Source: Chloroflexota bacterium
Lineage (GTDB): Bacteria > Chloroflexota > Anaerolineae > UBA7937 > JACPPX01
Direction of reading: 5' to 3'
Length of the DNA: 8,032 nucleotides
Assembly: GCA_016196905.1 (NCBI GenBank)
Contig: JACPWV010000040.1
Location: 1 to 8,032 of the forward strand
In this document: piece by piece, positions 1 to 6,174 of the stretch
Numbering within the stretch: position 1 is the stretch's first letter
How the letters are laid out: each line of letters opens with the position of its first letter
Program-made: the position numbers and the translations under genes
Notes under the pieces: model-generated
Told to the model about the DNA's origin: nothing
What the model saw: only the letters and a program-made list of their open reading frames with translations
Database searches by the model: none

Positions 1-140
1 AGATGGTCATGCCCGGGGACAACGTCAACCTGGGGGTGAAGTTGATCGTGCCGGTGGCCCTGGAGGAGGGCTCCCGCTTCGCCATCCGCGAGGGGGGCCG
101 CACCGTGGGCGCCGGGGTGCTCACCCATATCCTGGAGTGA
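1..140 (+). CDS. tuf: Elongation factor Tu, C-terminal end (partial, 5' cut by window)
   Basis: This is the last 45 codons of EF-Tu, the GTPase that delivers aminoacyl-tRNA to the ribosomal A site. The reading frame begins at base 3 and ends at TGA 138–140. The peptide contains MVMPGDN, then [14 protein letters not shown], and ends in THILE; these are hallmark sequences of the C-terminal beta-barrel (domain 3) of bacterial EF-Tu. The G domain and domain 2 lie upstream of the window. The gene sits 13 nt before rpsJ, the usual tuf–rpsJ link where the str and S10 operons are joined. Whether the genome has a second tuf copy cannot be judged here. The identity is secure despite the short length, because the [10 protein letters not shown] motif is specific to this family. 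Confidence 0.96.
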   Translation, partial: MVMPGDNVNLGVKLIVPVALEEGSRFAIREGGRTVGAGVLTHILE

Positions 141-153
141 TGGCCGAGGGGAT

Positions 154-465
154 ATGGCCAAGACCAACAAGATCCGCATTCGTTTGAAGGCCTACGACCA
201 TCGTCTCCTGGACCAGTCGGCGCGACAGATCGTGGAGGCGGCCGAGCGTACCGGAGCGGTGGTGGTCGGCCCGGTGCCGCTGCCGACCAAGATCGAGCGC
301 TTCACGGTGATACGTTCGCCTTTTATCGACAAGGACTCGCAGGAGCAGTTTGAGATCCGCACTCACAAGCGGCTCATCGATGTGCTGGAGCCCGGCTCCA
401 AGACCATCGACACCCTGATGCGGCTGAACATGCCCGCCGGCGTGGACATCGAGATCAAGCTGTAA
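154..465 (+). CDS. rpsJ: 30S ribosomal protein S10 (uS10)
   Basis: This is a 103-residue protein, the usual length for S10, a component of the 30S head that also serves as NusE in transcription antitermination in well-studied bacteria. Visible family signatures are [18 protein letters not shown] at residues 6–23, the GPVPLPTK loop near 39–46, and [12 protein letters not shown] near 68–79. The start is ATG 154, preceded by GAGGGG at 146–151 only 2 nt away. An ATG at 140 overlapping the tuf stop is out of frame. In most bacteria rplC follows within a few tens of bases; here 506 nt intervene, so the normal tight S10–L3 coupling is broken. The protein itself looks intact and ordinary. Confidence 0.98.
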   Translation: MAKTNKIRIRLKAYDHRLLDQSARQIVEAAERTGAVVVGPVPLPTKIERFTVIRSPFIDKDSQEQFEIRTHKRLIDVLEPGSKTIDTLMRLNMPAGVDIEIKL

Positions 466-474
466 AGCCTTAGC

Positions 475-481
475 GAAAACG
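475..481 (+). repeat. 7-bp direct repeat GAAAACG, left copy
   Basis: GAAAACG lies just after the rpsJ stop and recurs at 963–969 immediately before the rplC start, so the two copies bracket the foreign-looking segment. It could be a short target duplication or a microhomology junction. The same 7-mer also occurs at 2125–2131 and 6134–6140, so chance is a serious alternative. Confidence 0.25.
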
Positions 482-490
482 GGAGACACA

Positions 491-970
491 ATGGGCCTGC
501 TGAGTGATTTCTTTATCATGCCCGCTGAAGAAATGGACTTGTTCGATGTCGATAGTGGTCCTGCAGGAAACTATCCAACGGTACAGGCGAAGCGAATTGA
601 GGTGGTCAAACTGTCGACGCTTCATCCTTTTCTAACAGGTGCTGACCTCTAACGACTTCTCGATAATTTGGGTAGCCTCATCGTACGCGAGGCTCCTGAC
701 GGCGAAGCATGGCTTGTGAAGCCTTCAGAAGTCTTTCGAGAGGCTCTGGCAGAACTGACACCGGCGGCTATGGCTGAACTTGCTGGCCGAGGGGCACAGA
801 CCGAAGAGTGGGCGCTAGATAAAAGCACCGCTGACGAACTCAAAGGACTACTCGAGGACGTTTCGGCGTTGGCCAGAAATGGACTCGATGCTGCAAAAAC
901 GACTTTTTGTTTGGATTTCCTTATAGCCCAGCGCCATGGTGAGCCTCGACAGTTAGGGGTCAGAAAACGA
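491..970 (+). pseudogene. Broken non-ribosomal gene inserted between rpsJ and rplC; unknown protein of about 155 aa with in-frame stop
   Basis: ATG 491, preceded by a good Shine-Dalgarno (GGGAG 481–485, 5-nt spacer), opens a frame beginning MGLLSDFFIMPAEEMD. It reads 53 codons and hits TAA at 650–652 after LTGADL. The same frame then stays open: RLLDNLGSL follows the stop, then an acidic, Ala/Leu-rich, apparently helical stretch with EVFREALAELTPAAMAEL, TEEWALD and DELKGLLEDVSALA, ending near TTFCLDFL at about 901–921. No in-frame stop follows before rplC, so its own C-terminal end also seems lost. GC over 481–960 is about 52.5% by hand count, well below its neighbours. No signal peptide, membrane segment or catalytic motif is visible. 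The pattern vaguely recalls uncharacterised bacterial proteins of about 150 residues, but I cannot name a family. Alternatives are a sequencing error at 650 or a genuine 53-aa peptide. The right boundary given is approximate. Confidence 0.6.
963..969 (+). repeat. 7-bp direct repeat GAAAACG, right copy
   Basis: This is the second copy of the heptamer found at 475–481. It ends 2 nt before the rplC ATG. Recombination between the copies would remove 488 bp and leave rplC 18 nt after the rpsJ stop, a normal S10-operon spacing. No inverted terminal repeats adjoin the copies. Confidence 0.25.
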
Positions 971-971
971 A

Positions 972-1610
972 ATGGATGCTTTGTTGGGGCGAAAGATGGG
1001 CATGACCCAGATCTTCGACCAGGCCGGGGAGGTGATCCCGATCACCGTGGTGGAGGCGGGGCCCTGCTACGTCACGCAGGTGAAGACCCCCGAGCGGGAC
1101 GGTTACGCCGCCCTCCAAGTGGGCTTCGCCGAGGACAAACGCCTGAATAAACCGCTGCGCGGACACCTGAAGAGCCTCCCCCCGCTCAAGCATCTGCGGG
1201 AGATCCGTGTGGCCGACGCGGGCGCCTATCAGATCGGCCAGCGCTTCGATGCCGGCCTTTTTCAGGTGGGGGATGTGATCCACGTGAGCGGCGTCTCCAA
1301 GGGCAAGGGCACCGCCGGCGTGGTGAAGCGTCACGGCTTCCGCGGCGGGCCCAAGACCCACGGCCAGTCGGATCGCTGGCGCCGACACGGCTCCATCGGC
1401 TCCACCACCACGCCCGGGCGCGTGTATAAAGGTATGCGGATGGCCGGAAGAATGGGCAACCAACGGGTCACCGTGCGAAACCTTAAGGTGGTGTTGGTGG
1501 ATCCCGAACGCAACCTGATCGGCCTTCGGGGGGCCATTCCAGGTATCCGGGGCGGGCTGCTGCTATTACGTCGAGCGCAGGCGGCCGCCCAGAAAGCCAA
1601 GTCACGATGA
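972..1610 (+). CDS. rplC: 50S ribosomal protein L3 (uL3)
   Basis: This is a 212-residue L3, normal length. L3 is an early-binding 50S assembly protein whose central extension reaches toward the peptidyl-transferase centre. Seen are the N-terminal LLGRKMGMTQIF (residues 4–15), the central loop with GGPKTHGQSDRWRRHGSIG (about 125–143), then TTPGRVYKGMRMAGRMGNQRVTV and the C-terminal GLRGAIPGIRGG. ATG 972 gives the canonical N-terminus. The only upstream SD-like stretch is AGGGG 955–959, 12 nt away, so initiation signals look weak; in a normal operon L3 would be translated right after S10. The first 60 codons overlap the open but meaningless run-on of the broken gene in another frame. Its stop overlaps rplD (ATGA at 1607–1610). 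Confidence 0.98.
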   Translation: MDALLGRKMGMTQIFDQAGEVIPITVVEAGPCYVTQVKTPERDGYAALQVGFAEDKRLNKPLRGHLKSLPPLKHLREIRVADAGAYQIGQRFDAGLFQVGDVIHVSGVSKGKGTAGVVKRHGFRGGPKTHGQSDRWRRHGSIGSTTTPGRVYKGMRMAGRMGNQRVTVRNLKVVLVDPERNLIGLRGAIPGIRGGLLLLRRAQAAAQKAKSR

Positions 1611-2248
1611 AGGTCCCACTCTACACCCTCGAGGGTAAGACCGATAAGAAAGTGGAGCTGCGGGACGATATCTTCGCTGTCCCCGCCCACCAGGCGGTCA
1701 TGCACCAGGCGCTGGTGCGCCAGCTGTCCAACGCCCGCCTGGGCACCCACGCCACCCAAACCCGCGCCCAAGTCTCGGGGAGCGGGCGAAAGGTGTGGCG
1801 ACAGAAGGGGACCGGTCGGGCGCGCCAAGGCAGCCGCACCGCGCCCCACTGGAAGGGAGGCGGGATCGTCTTCGGGCCCAGCCCGGAGCGGAATTACAAG
1901 CAAGAGATGCCCAAGAAGATGCGCCGGCTGGCCCTGCGCAGCGCGCTGAGTATCAAAGCCCGGGAAGGCAAGATCGTGGTGGTGGAGGAACTATCGGTCG
2001 AGCAGCCCAAAACCCAAGCGCTGCGTGGCCTCCTGAAGAGACTGGATGTCGATTCCAGCGCGCTGATCTTATTGCCCGAGCGCAACGAGAACCTGGAGCG
2101 CTCAGCGCGGAACCTGCCGCGGGTGAAAACGCTGCGGGCCAACTATCTCAATCTTCGCGATCTTTTAACTTACGATTGGCTAATCGTGCCGCTGGGGACG
2201 CTCTCCCTGATCGAGGGCACCTTGGCCCCGCGGGTCAAGACGGCTTGA
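1607..2248 (+). CDS. rplD: 50S ribosomal protein L4 (uL4)
   Basis: This is a 213-residue L4, which binds 23S rRNA domain I and lines the narrow part of the exit tunnel with its extended loop. The loop signature is clear: [20 protein letters not shown] near residues 56–75, followed by [11 protein letters not shown] and the [13 protein letters not shown] helix. The C-terminal half carries the Rossmann-like globular domain ending in [17 protein letters not shown]. The start ATG overlaps the rplC TGA by 4 nt with no strong SD, suggesting translational coupling to L3. In E. coli L4 is the autoregulator of the S10 operon, acting on a leader upstream of rpsJ; I see no recognisable counterpart of that leader between tuf and rpsJ (13 nt only), so that mechanism is unlikely here. 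Confidence 0.97.
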   Translation: MKVPLYTLEGKTDKKVELRDDIFAVPAHQAVMHQALVRQLSNARLGTHATQTRAQVSGSGRKVWRQKGTGRARQGSRTAPHWKGGGIVFGPSPERNYKQEMPKKMRRLALRSALSIKAREGKIVVVEELSVEQPKTQALRGLLKRLDVDSSALILLPERNENLERSARNLPRVKTLRANYLNLRDLLTYDWLIVPLGTLSLIEGTLAPRVKTA

Positions 2249-2254
2249 GGCGGG

Positions 2255-2545
2255 ATGGATATGCATCCCTTTGATGTGTTGCGCTGGCCCATCATCACCG
2301 AGAAGACCACCTCCCAGGCGGAACATCGCCGCTACACCTTCGCGGTACATTCCAAGGCCAACCAGCACCAGATCAAGGAGGCGGTGGAGCGGGCTTTCAA
2401 CGTGACCGTGCTGGCGGTGAACATTATCAACCAGCCGGGCAAGCGGCGCCGCTTCGGCCGGCGCATAGTACCAGGCCATCCCTGGAAGAAGGCCACCGTC
2501 ACTCTGGCCGAGGGTGAGCGTATCGAGTTCTTTGAGGGAGTCTAG
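2255..2545 (+). CDS. rplW: 50S ribosomal protein L23 (uL23)
   Basis: This is an L23 of 96 residues, or 94 if translation starts at the second ATG (2261). L23 sits at the tunnel exit and is the docking site for trigger factor and SRP. Family features are FDVLRWPIITEKTT near the N-terminus, YTFAVHSKANQHQIKEAVERAFNV in the middle, and the basic GKRRRFGRR loop. The C-terminus KATVTLAEGERIEFFEG is typical. Bacterial homologues usually begin just before the DVLRxPxITEK motif, so ATG 2261 (MHPFDVL) is a realistic alternative; GAGG at 2247–2250 lies 4 nt from the first ATG and 10 nt from the second. It begins 6 nt after rplD. The protein itself is ordinary. Confidence 0.96.
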   Translation: MDMHPFDVLRWPIITEKTTSQAEHRRYTFAVHSKANQHQIKEAVERAFNVTVLAVNIINQPGKRRRFGRRIVPGHPWKKATVTLAEGERIEFFEGV

Positions 2546-2588
2546 TGGCGATGGGTCATGGGCGATAAGCTATTAGTGAGCCGAGTAG

Positions 2589-3428
2589 ATGCCGATCAAA
2601 GTCTATAAACCCACATCGCCTGGGCGGCGCTGGTCCACCAGCGTGACCTTCGAGGAGATCACCCGGAGGGAGCCGGAGCGCTCCCTGCTGGTGCCCACCA
2701 AGAAGCGCGCCGGGCGGAATGATCAGGGCCGCGTCACCACCCGCCATCGCGGCGGCGGGAGCAAGCGGTTGTATCGCCTTATCGACTTCAAACGGGATAA
2801 AGTCGGCATCCCGGCCAAGGTGCGTTCCATCGAATACGACCCCAACCGCACCGGTCGCATCGCCCTCCTGGCCTATGCCGACGGGGAGAAGCGTTACATC
2901 CTGGCCCCCTTGGGACTGAAGGTGGGTGACGTGGTTGAGACGGGGCCCAACGCCGAGCTGCGCCCGGGCAACGCCCTGCCCCTGGCGAACATCCCGGTGG
3001 GCACCAACATCCACAACATCGAGCTGAAGCCGGGCCGGGGCGGGCAGCTGGTCCGCGCGGCGGGGACCTCGGCTCAACTGGTGGCTAGGGAGGGTGAGTA
3101 CGCCCAGGTGCGCTTGCCCTCGGGCGAGGTGCGCCTGATTCACATCCGCTGTGTGGCCACCCTGGGCGAGATGGGCAACATCGATTGGAGCAACGTGAAA
3201 CTGGGCAAAGCGGGGCGCGCCCGTTGGCGAGGGCGGCGCCCGGCGGTGCGCGGCTCGGCCATGACCCCCCGGGATCACCCCCATGGCGGCGGCGAGGGCC
3301 GCTCGCCGATAGGGATGTCCTCGCCCAAGAGTCCCTGGGGGAAGCCCACCCTGGGCAAGAAGACCCGCCGGCGCAAGCTGACCGACAAGTTCATCTTGAA
3401 AGCGCGGGTCAAGAAGAGGAAAATCTAG
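2589..3428 (+). CDS. rplB: 50S ribosomal protein L2 (uL2)
   Basis: This is a 279-residue L2, of usual length. L2 binds 23S rRNA near the peptidyl-transferase centre and supports subunit association. The N-terminal part contains [20 protein letters not shown] (residues 38–57), followed by the OB-fold and SH3-like core with [21 protein letters not shown]. The highly conserved [10 protein letters not shown] is at residues 229–238 and includes the histidine that corresponds to the functionally critical one in E. coli. The basic tail ends [12 protein letters not shown] 2589 is the first possible start because TAG precedes it in frame at 2586–2588; no convincing SD is seen. It is 43 nt after rplW, a slightly longer gap than most here. 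Confidence 0.98.
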   Translation: MPIKVYKPTSPGRRWSTSVTFEEITRREPERSLLVPTKKRAGRNDQGRVTTRHRGGGSKRLYRLIDFKRDKVGIPAKVRSIEYDPNRTGRIALLAYADGEKRYILAPLGLKVGDVVETGPNAELRPGNALPLANIPVGTNIHNIELKPGRGGQLVRAAGTSAQLVAREGEYAQVRLPSGEVRLIHIRCVATLGEMGNIDWSNVKLGKAGRARWRGRRPAVRGSAMTPRDHPHGGGEGRSPIGMSSPKSPWGKPTLGKKTRRRKLTDKFILKARVKKRKI

Positions 3429-3445
3429 TGGTGAGTAGCCATTCC

Positions 3446-3481
3446 CGTCAAGGGTCGGTCGATTCCGATAACCCGTTGACG
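3446..3481 (+). promoter_or_regulatory. Imperfect 13-bp hairpin in the rplB–rpsS gap
   Basis: In the 76-nt gap between L2 and S19 the RNA can fold into a bulged stem. CGTCAA (3446–3451) pairs with TTGACG (3476–3481), GGGT (3452–3455) with ACCC (3471–3474), and CGG (3456–3458) with CCG (3465–3467). G3475 and ATA 3468–3470 bulge on the right arm, and the loop is TCGATT. No T-run follows, so it is not an intrinsic terminator. It ends 10 nt before the GAGGTAAGG SD of rpsS. Plausible roles are an RNA-processing or stability element or a translational control site; function is inferred, and chance folding is possible. Confidence 0.4.
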
Positions 3482-3491
3482 TGTCCATGGA

Positions 3492-3500
3492 GAGGTAAGG
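3492..3500 (+). promoter_or_regulatory. Shine-Dalgarno for rpsS (GTG start)
   Basis: GAGGTAAGG lies 4 nt upstream of GTG 3505 (GAGGT itself 8 nt away). It supports the GTG as the start that yields the canonical S19 N-terminus TRSLKKGPF. Confidence 0.7.
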
Positions 3501-3504
3501 CGCG

Positions 3505-3798
3505 GTGACAAGGTCGTTGAAAAAAGGGCCCTTCTGCGATCCGAAGCTGCTGAGGCGGATCGAGAAGCTGAACGCCCAGGGCGAGAAGCGGGTGATCAAG
3601 ACCTGGTCGCGGGCCTCCACCATTTTCCCGCAGATGGTGGGCCATACCATCGGCGTCCACGATGGGCGGCGCCACGTGCCCATCTACATCACCGAGAACA
3701 TGGTGGGACATCGCCTGGGAGAGTTCGCCCCCACCCGCACCTTCCGCGCCCACAGTTACAAGGAGAAGGTCACCAAGCCGGCGGGGCCGGGAGCCTAA
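3505..3798 (+). CDS. rpsS: 30S ribosomal protein S19 (uS19)
   Basis: This is a 97-residue S19, a 30S head protein that works with S13 near the A-site tRNA. The N-terminus [15 protein letters not shown], the middle [31 protein letters not shown] and the C-terminal [16 protein letters not shown] are all diagnostic. The start is GTG 3505, chosen because it gives the family N-terminus and has an SD just upstream. The usual length is about 92–93, so the [12 protein letters not shown] tail is marginally long. It lies 76 nt after rplB, the widest intercistronic gap apart from the insert, and 3 nt before rplV. Confidence 0.97.
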   Translation: MTRSLKKGPFCDPKLLRRIEKLNAQGEKRVIKTWSRASTIFPQMVGHTIGVHDGRRHVPIYITENMVGHRLGEFAPTRTFRAHSYKEKVTKPAGPGA

Positions 3799-3801
3799 GC
3801 C

Positions 3802-4146
3802 ATGGCCATCGAGAGCCAAGCCGTCGCTAAATACATTCGCCTCTCGCCCAGCAAGGCGCGACGGGTGATGGCCCTGCTGCGCGGGAGGGGCGTGCCGGAG
3901 GCATTGGACATCCTGAAATTCCTGCCCCACGCCGCGGCCGGGCCCATCGCCCGAGCCATCCGCTCAGCGGCGGCTAACGCCGAGGACGCGCATGGCCTCT
4001 CGGTGGAGGACCTGGTGGTGGCACGTCTGAGCGCCGACGATGGGCCGCGCCTGAAGCGCTTCCGGGCCGGGGCGCGTGGCCGAGCCAAGCCCATTCTGCG
4101 AAGGACCGCGCACCTGACGGTGGTGGTGCGCGAGAGGGAGAAATAG
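3802..4146 (+). CDS. rplV: 50S ribosomal protein L22 (uL22)
   Basis: This is a 114-residue L22, whose long beta-hairpin lines the nascent-peptide tunnel beside L4 and is a known site of macrolide resistance mutations. Visible are [20 protein letters not shown] (residues 9–28), [17 protein letters not shown], and the hairpin region [30 protein letters not shown] near the C-terminus. The GRAxxIxxRTxHxTVVV pattern is the family mark. ATG 3802 is preceded by GGGAG 3789–3793 with an 8-nt spacer. The stop TAG 4144–4146 overlaps the SD of rpsC. No unusual residues are noted in the hairpin. Confidence 0.97.
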   Translation: MAIESQAVAKYIRLSPSKARRVMALLRGRGVPEALDILKFLPHAAAGPIARAIRSAAANAEDAHGLSVEDLVVARLSADDGPRLKRFRAGARGRAKPILRRTAHLTVVVREREK

Positions 4147-4151
4147 GGAGG
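4145..4151 (+). promoter_or_regulatory. Strong Shine-Dalgarno deciding the TTG start of rpsC
   Basis: AGGGAGG, the best SD in the window, overlaps the rplV stop codon and sits 5 nt before TTG 4157. It settles the non-ATG start, since [12 protein letters not shown] directly after that TTG is the expected S3 N-terminus. Confidence 0.8.
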
Positions 4152-4156
4152 CGGCT

Positions 4157-4828
4157 TTGGGTCGTAAGGTGCACCCCCTGGGGTTTCGCCTGGGCTACGT
4201 CAAAGACTGGAACGCTCGCTGGTTCGCCGAAGGACGCAAGTATTCCCAGATGCTGGCCGAGGACCTGCGCCTGCGGGATCTGATCCGTAAAGAGATGTCC
4301 CGGGCGGGTATCTCCCAGATCGAGATCGAGCGGACGGCCAACCAGATCTCGGTGACCATCCACACGGCCAAGCCAGGCATCATCATCGGCCGCAAAGGGG
4401 CCAATGTGAACATCCTGCGCCAACAGTTGGAAAATTTGACCGGGAAGAAGATCCGCATCGAGGTGCGCGAGATCGAGCAGCCGGAGATCGAGGCCTACCT
4501 GATCGCGGAGAGCATCGCCCAGCAGCTGGAACGGCGCATCTCCCACAAACGAGCCATGAAGCAGGCTGTGGCCCGCGCCATGCGCCTGGGGATCCAAGGG
4601 ATCAAGATCGCCGTAGGCGGCCGGCTGGGTGGGTCGGAGATGGCCCGCCGCGACAAAGTGATGGAGGGGCGAGTGCCCTTGCAAACCCTGCGCTCGGATA
4701 TCGACTTCGCTCAAAGCGAGTCCCTGACCACCTTCGGGCGGATCGGCGTTAAGGTTTGGGTGTACAAGGGCGAGGTCCTACCCCAGCCGCCCAAGATCGA
4801 GCTGGCTCCGGAGCTCTTGGAGGGCTGA
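4157..4828 (+). CDS. rpsC: 30S ribosomal protein S3 (uS3)
   Basis: This is a 223-residue S3, part of the mRNA entry channel on the 30S head. The N-terminus [17 protein letters not shown] fits the family. A type II KH domain follows, with the GxxG loop as GRKG at residues 78–81 ([12 protein letters not shown]). The C-terminal S3 domain contains [29 protein letters not shown] and [14 protein letters not shown]. The start is TTG, rare for such a highly expressed gene, but supported by the perfect AGGGAGG upstream and the absence of a better in-frame start at the family N-terminus. It is 10 nt after rplV and 2 nt before rplP. The short acidic tail ends the protein without the long extension some lineages carry. 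Confidence 0.97.
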   Translation: MGRKVHPLGFRLGYVKDWNARWFAEGRKYSQMLAEDLRLRDLIRKEMSRAGISQIEIERTANQISVTIHTAKPGIIIGRKGANVNILRQQLENLTGKKIRIEVREIEQPEIEAYLIAESIAQQLERRISHKRAMKQAVARAMRLGIQGIKIAVGGRLGGSEMARRDKVMEGRVPLQTLRSDIDFAQSESLTTFGRIGVKVWVYKGEVLPQPPKIELAPELLEG

Positions 4829-4830
4829 AC

Positions 4831-5262
4831 ATGTTGATGCCCAAGCGGGTCAAGTATCGCAAGGCCCATCGGGGCCGGCGCAGGGGGATCGCCACCCGGG
4901 GGACGGAATTGGCCTTTGGCGAGTATGGGTTGCGGGCCCTGGAGTCGGCCTGGATCACCAGCCGCCAACTGGAGGCGGCGCGGCGGGCCATCGTGCGCTA
5001 CGTGCGCCGCGGCGGCAAGCTGTGGATTCGCGTCTTTCCCGACAAGCCGGTGACCAAGAAACCCTTGGAGACGCGCATGGGTGGGGGCAAGGGAAACGTC
5101 GACCATTGGGTGGCGGTGGTGAAGCCGGGGCGAATTCTGATCGAAATGGGCGGGGTTCAGCCCGAGGCGGCCCAGGAGGCCCTGCGTTTGGCGGCTCACA
5201 AGCTGCCCATCCGTACTCAATTCGTCAGCAAAGAGCAGGAGAGCCTGGTGGCGGTCGGGTAG
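4831..5262 (+). CDS. rplP: 50S ribosomal protein L16 (uL16)
   Basis: This is a 143-residue L16, a late-assembly 50S protein that contacts the A-site tRNA elbow. [19 protein letters not shown] opens the protein exactly as in family members (MLxPKRxKxRKxHxG). The conserved loop [27 protein letters not shown] starts at Arg82, the position equivalent to the hydroxylated arginine known in E. coli L16; whether it is modified here is unknown. The start is ATG 4831, with GGAGGG at 4819–4824 and a 6-nt spacer. The frame stays open upstream into rpsC, but that part does not resemble L16. It starts 2 nt after rpsC and ends 1 nt before rpmC. Confidence 0.98.
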   Translation: MLMPKRVKYRKAHRGRRRGIATRGTELAFGEYGLRALESAWITSRQLEAARRAIVRYVRRGGKLWIRVFPDKPVTKKPLETRMGGGKGNVDHWVAVVKPGRILIEMGGVQPEAAQEALRLAAHKLPIRTQFVSKEQESLVAVG

Positions 5263-5263
5263 G

Positions 5264-5473
5264 ATGAAGGCCCGAGAACTGCGCGCCCAAACCACGCCGG
5301 AGCTGCGCCAACAGCTGGAGAAGCTACGCGAGCAGTTATTCCGTCTTCGGTTCCAACTGACGACCAAGCAGCTGGCCAATCCCAGTCGCCTGACCGAGGT
5401 CAAGCGGGACATCGCTCGGCTGCAGACGATCTTGCGCGAGCGGGAGTGGGCTGCGGAGGCTGAGGAGTCATGA
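5264..5473 (+). CDS. rpmC: 50S ribosomal protein L29 (uL29)
   Basis: This is a 69-residue, two-helix L29 that sits next to L23 at the tunnel exit. The sequence is a charged helical hairpin: KARELRAQTTPELRQQLEKL, then REQLFRLRFQLTTKQLANP, then RLTEVKRDIARLQTILRERE. The FRLRFQ and the TxQLxNPxRL turn are the family signatures. ATG 5264 follows the rplP stop by one base, and the AGG of TAGG directly abuts the start codon, so translation probably depends on coupling with L16. The TGA overlaps the rpsQ ATG (ATGA 5470–5473). Confidence 0.95.
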   Translation: MKARELRAQTTPELRQQLEKLREQLFRLRFQLTTKQLANPSRLTEVKRDIARLQTILREREWAAEAEES

Positions 5474-5757
5474 GAGCCGGGCGACGAAGAATCATCGGTC
5501 GCGTGGTCAGCGATGCCATGCTCCAGACGGTGGTGGTGCAGGTGGAGAGCATCCAGCGCCATCGCCTCTACAAGAAAACCCTGCGCACCAAGAAGAAGTA
5601 TAAGGCCCATGATGCCGAGAACAGCGCCAAGGTGGGAGACCTGGTGCGCATTGTGGAAAGTCGACCCCTGAGCAAGGAGGTGCGCTGGGTGGTGGAGGAG
5701 ATCTTGGAACGCGGGACGGGGATCGCTCCGCCGGCGGTTGAGGAGATGGCGGGATGA
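5470..5757 (+). CDS. rpsQ: 30S ribosomal protein S17 (uS17)
   Basis: This is a 95-residue S17, an OB-fold protein that binds the 5' domain of 16S rRNA early in 30S assembly. Visible are [22 protein letters not shown], then [18 protein letters not shown], then [21 protein letters not shown]; the VGDxVxIxExRPLSKxxRW stretch is diagnostic. The tail past residue 82 ([14 protein letters not shown]) is slightly longer than in many bacteria. AGGAG at 5463–5467 lies only 2 nt from the ATG. It overlaps rpmC and rplN through ATGA at both ends, giving a translationally coupled trio and joining the S10 and spc blocks. Confidence 0.97.
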   Translation: MRAGRRRIIGRVVSDAMLQTVVVQVESIQRHRLYKKTLRTKKKYKAHDAENSAKVGDLVRIVESRPLSKEVRWVVEEILERGTGIAPPAVEEMAG

Positions 5758-6122
5758 TCCAGCAGGAGACGCGCTTGAGGGTGGCCGACAACACCGGGGC
5801 CCGCGAGCTCTTGTGCATCCGTGTGCTGGGTGGCTCCAAACGGCGTTACGGCCGGATCGGGGACATCATCGTAGCCAGCGTCAAACAGGCCATACCCACC
5901 GCGCCGCTCAAGAAGGGTGAGGTGGTGCGGGCGGTGATCGTGCGCACCGCCAAAGAGTATCGCCGCCCCGACGGCTCCCACATCCGCTTTGACGAGAACG
6001 CGGCGGTGCTCTTGGACGAGTACAATAATCCGCGCGGGACGCGCATCTTCGGGCCGGTGGCCCGCGAACTGCGCGAAAAGGGTTTTATGAAGATCGTATC
6101 CCTCTCGCCGGAAGTCTTGTGA
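5754..6122 (+). CDS. rplN: 50S ribosomal protein L14 (uL14)
   Basis: This is a 122-residue L14, exactly the usual length. L14 lies at the subunit interface and contributes to bridges and to binding of the silencing factor RsfS. Clear signatures are [28 protein letters not shown] (N-terminus), the [16 protein letters not shown] strand, [13 protein letters not shown], and the C-terminal [34 protein letters not shown] at 5740–5745 gives an 8-nt spacer to ATG 5754, which also overlaps the rpsQ stop. In E. coli L14 opens the separate spc operon; here the overlap leaves no visible space for a promoter, so read-through from S10 is the simplest reading. Confidence 0.98.
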   Translation: MIQQETRLRVADNTGARELLCIRVLGGSKRRYGRIGDIIVASVKQAIPTAPLKKGEVVRAVIVRTAKEYRRPDGSHIRFDENAAVLLDEYNNPRGTRIFGPVARELREKGFMKIVSLSPEVL

Positions 6123-6133
6123 CCGTGCTTTGA

Positions 6134-6148
6134 GAAAACGCAATTTTC
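6134..6148 (+). other. Small perfect inverted repeat in the rplN–rplX gap
   Basis: GAAAA (6134–6138) and TTTTC (6144–6148) flank a 5-nt loop CGCAA in the 52-nt rplN–rplX gap. The stem is AT-rich and only 5 bp, so it is probably weak in RNA, and there is no downstream T-run. It is recorded because it is the most AT-rich patch outside the insert; its significance is doubtful. Confidence 0.2.
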
Positions 6149-6174
6149 GATGAGCGCTACGCGAACGGCGATGG

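Noticed and set aside
121..519. Open frame of 132 codons on the − strand over rpsJ
   Set aside because: It mirrors rpsJ and has no protein-like features of its own.
674..694. 6-bp inverted repeat (AGCCTC / GAGGCT) inside the insert
   Set aside because: It lies in protein-like coding sequence, has no T-run and only a short stem; chance is likely.
903..926. AT-rich patch before rplC resembling promoter elements (TTGTTT, TTATAG)
   Set aside because: The −35-like and −10-like boxes are about 9 nt apart instead of about 17, so no credible sigma-70 promoter.
2556..3683. Long open frame of 375 codons on the − strand across rplB and rpsS
   Set aside because: It is fully antisense to two certain ribosomal genes, His/Gly/Pro-rich and without recognisable domains. 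Long antisense frames are expected in GC-rich coding DNA.
3974..4714. Open frame of 246 codons on the − strand over rplV and rpsC
   Set aside because: It is antisense to two secure genes and has low-complexity composition.
4756..4830. Upstream extension of the rplP frame into rpsC
   Set aside because: Homologues begin MLxPKR, matching ATG 4831 with its GGAGGG SD; the upstream part is an out-of-frame reading of rpsC.
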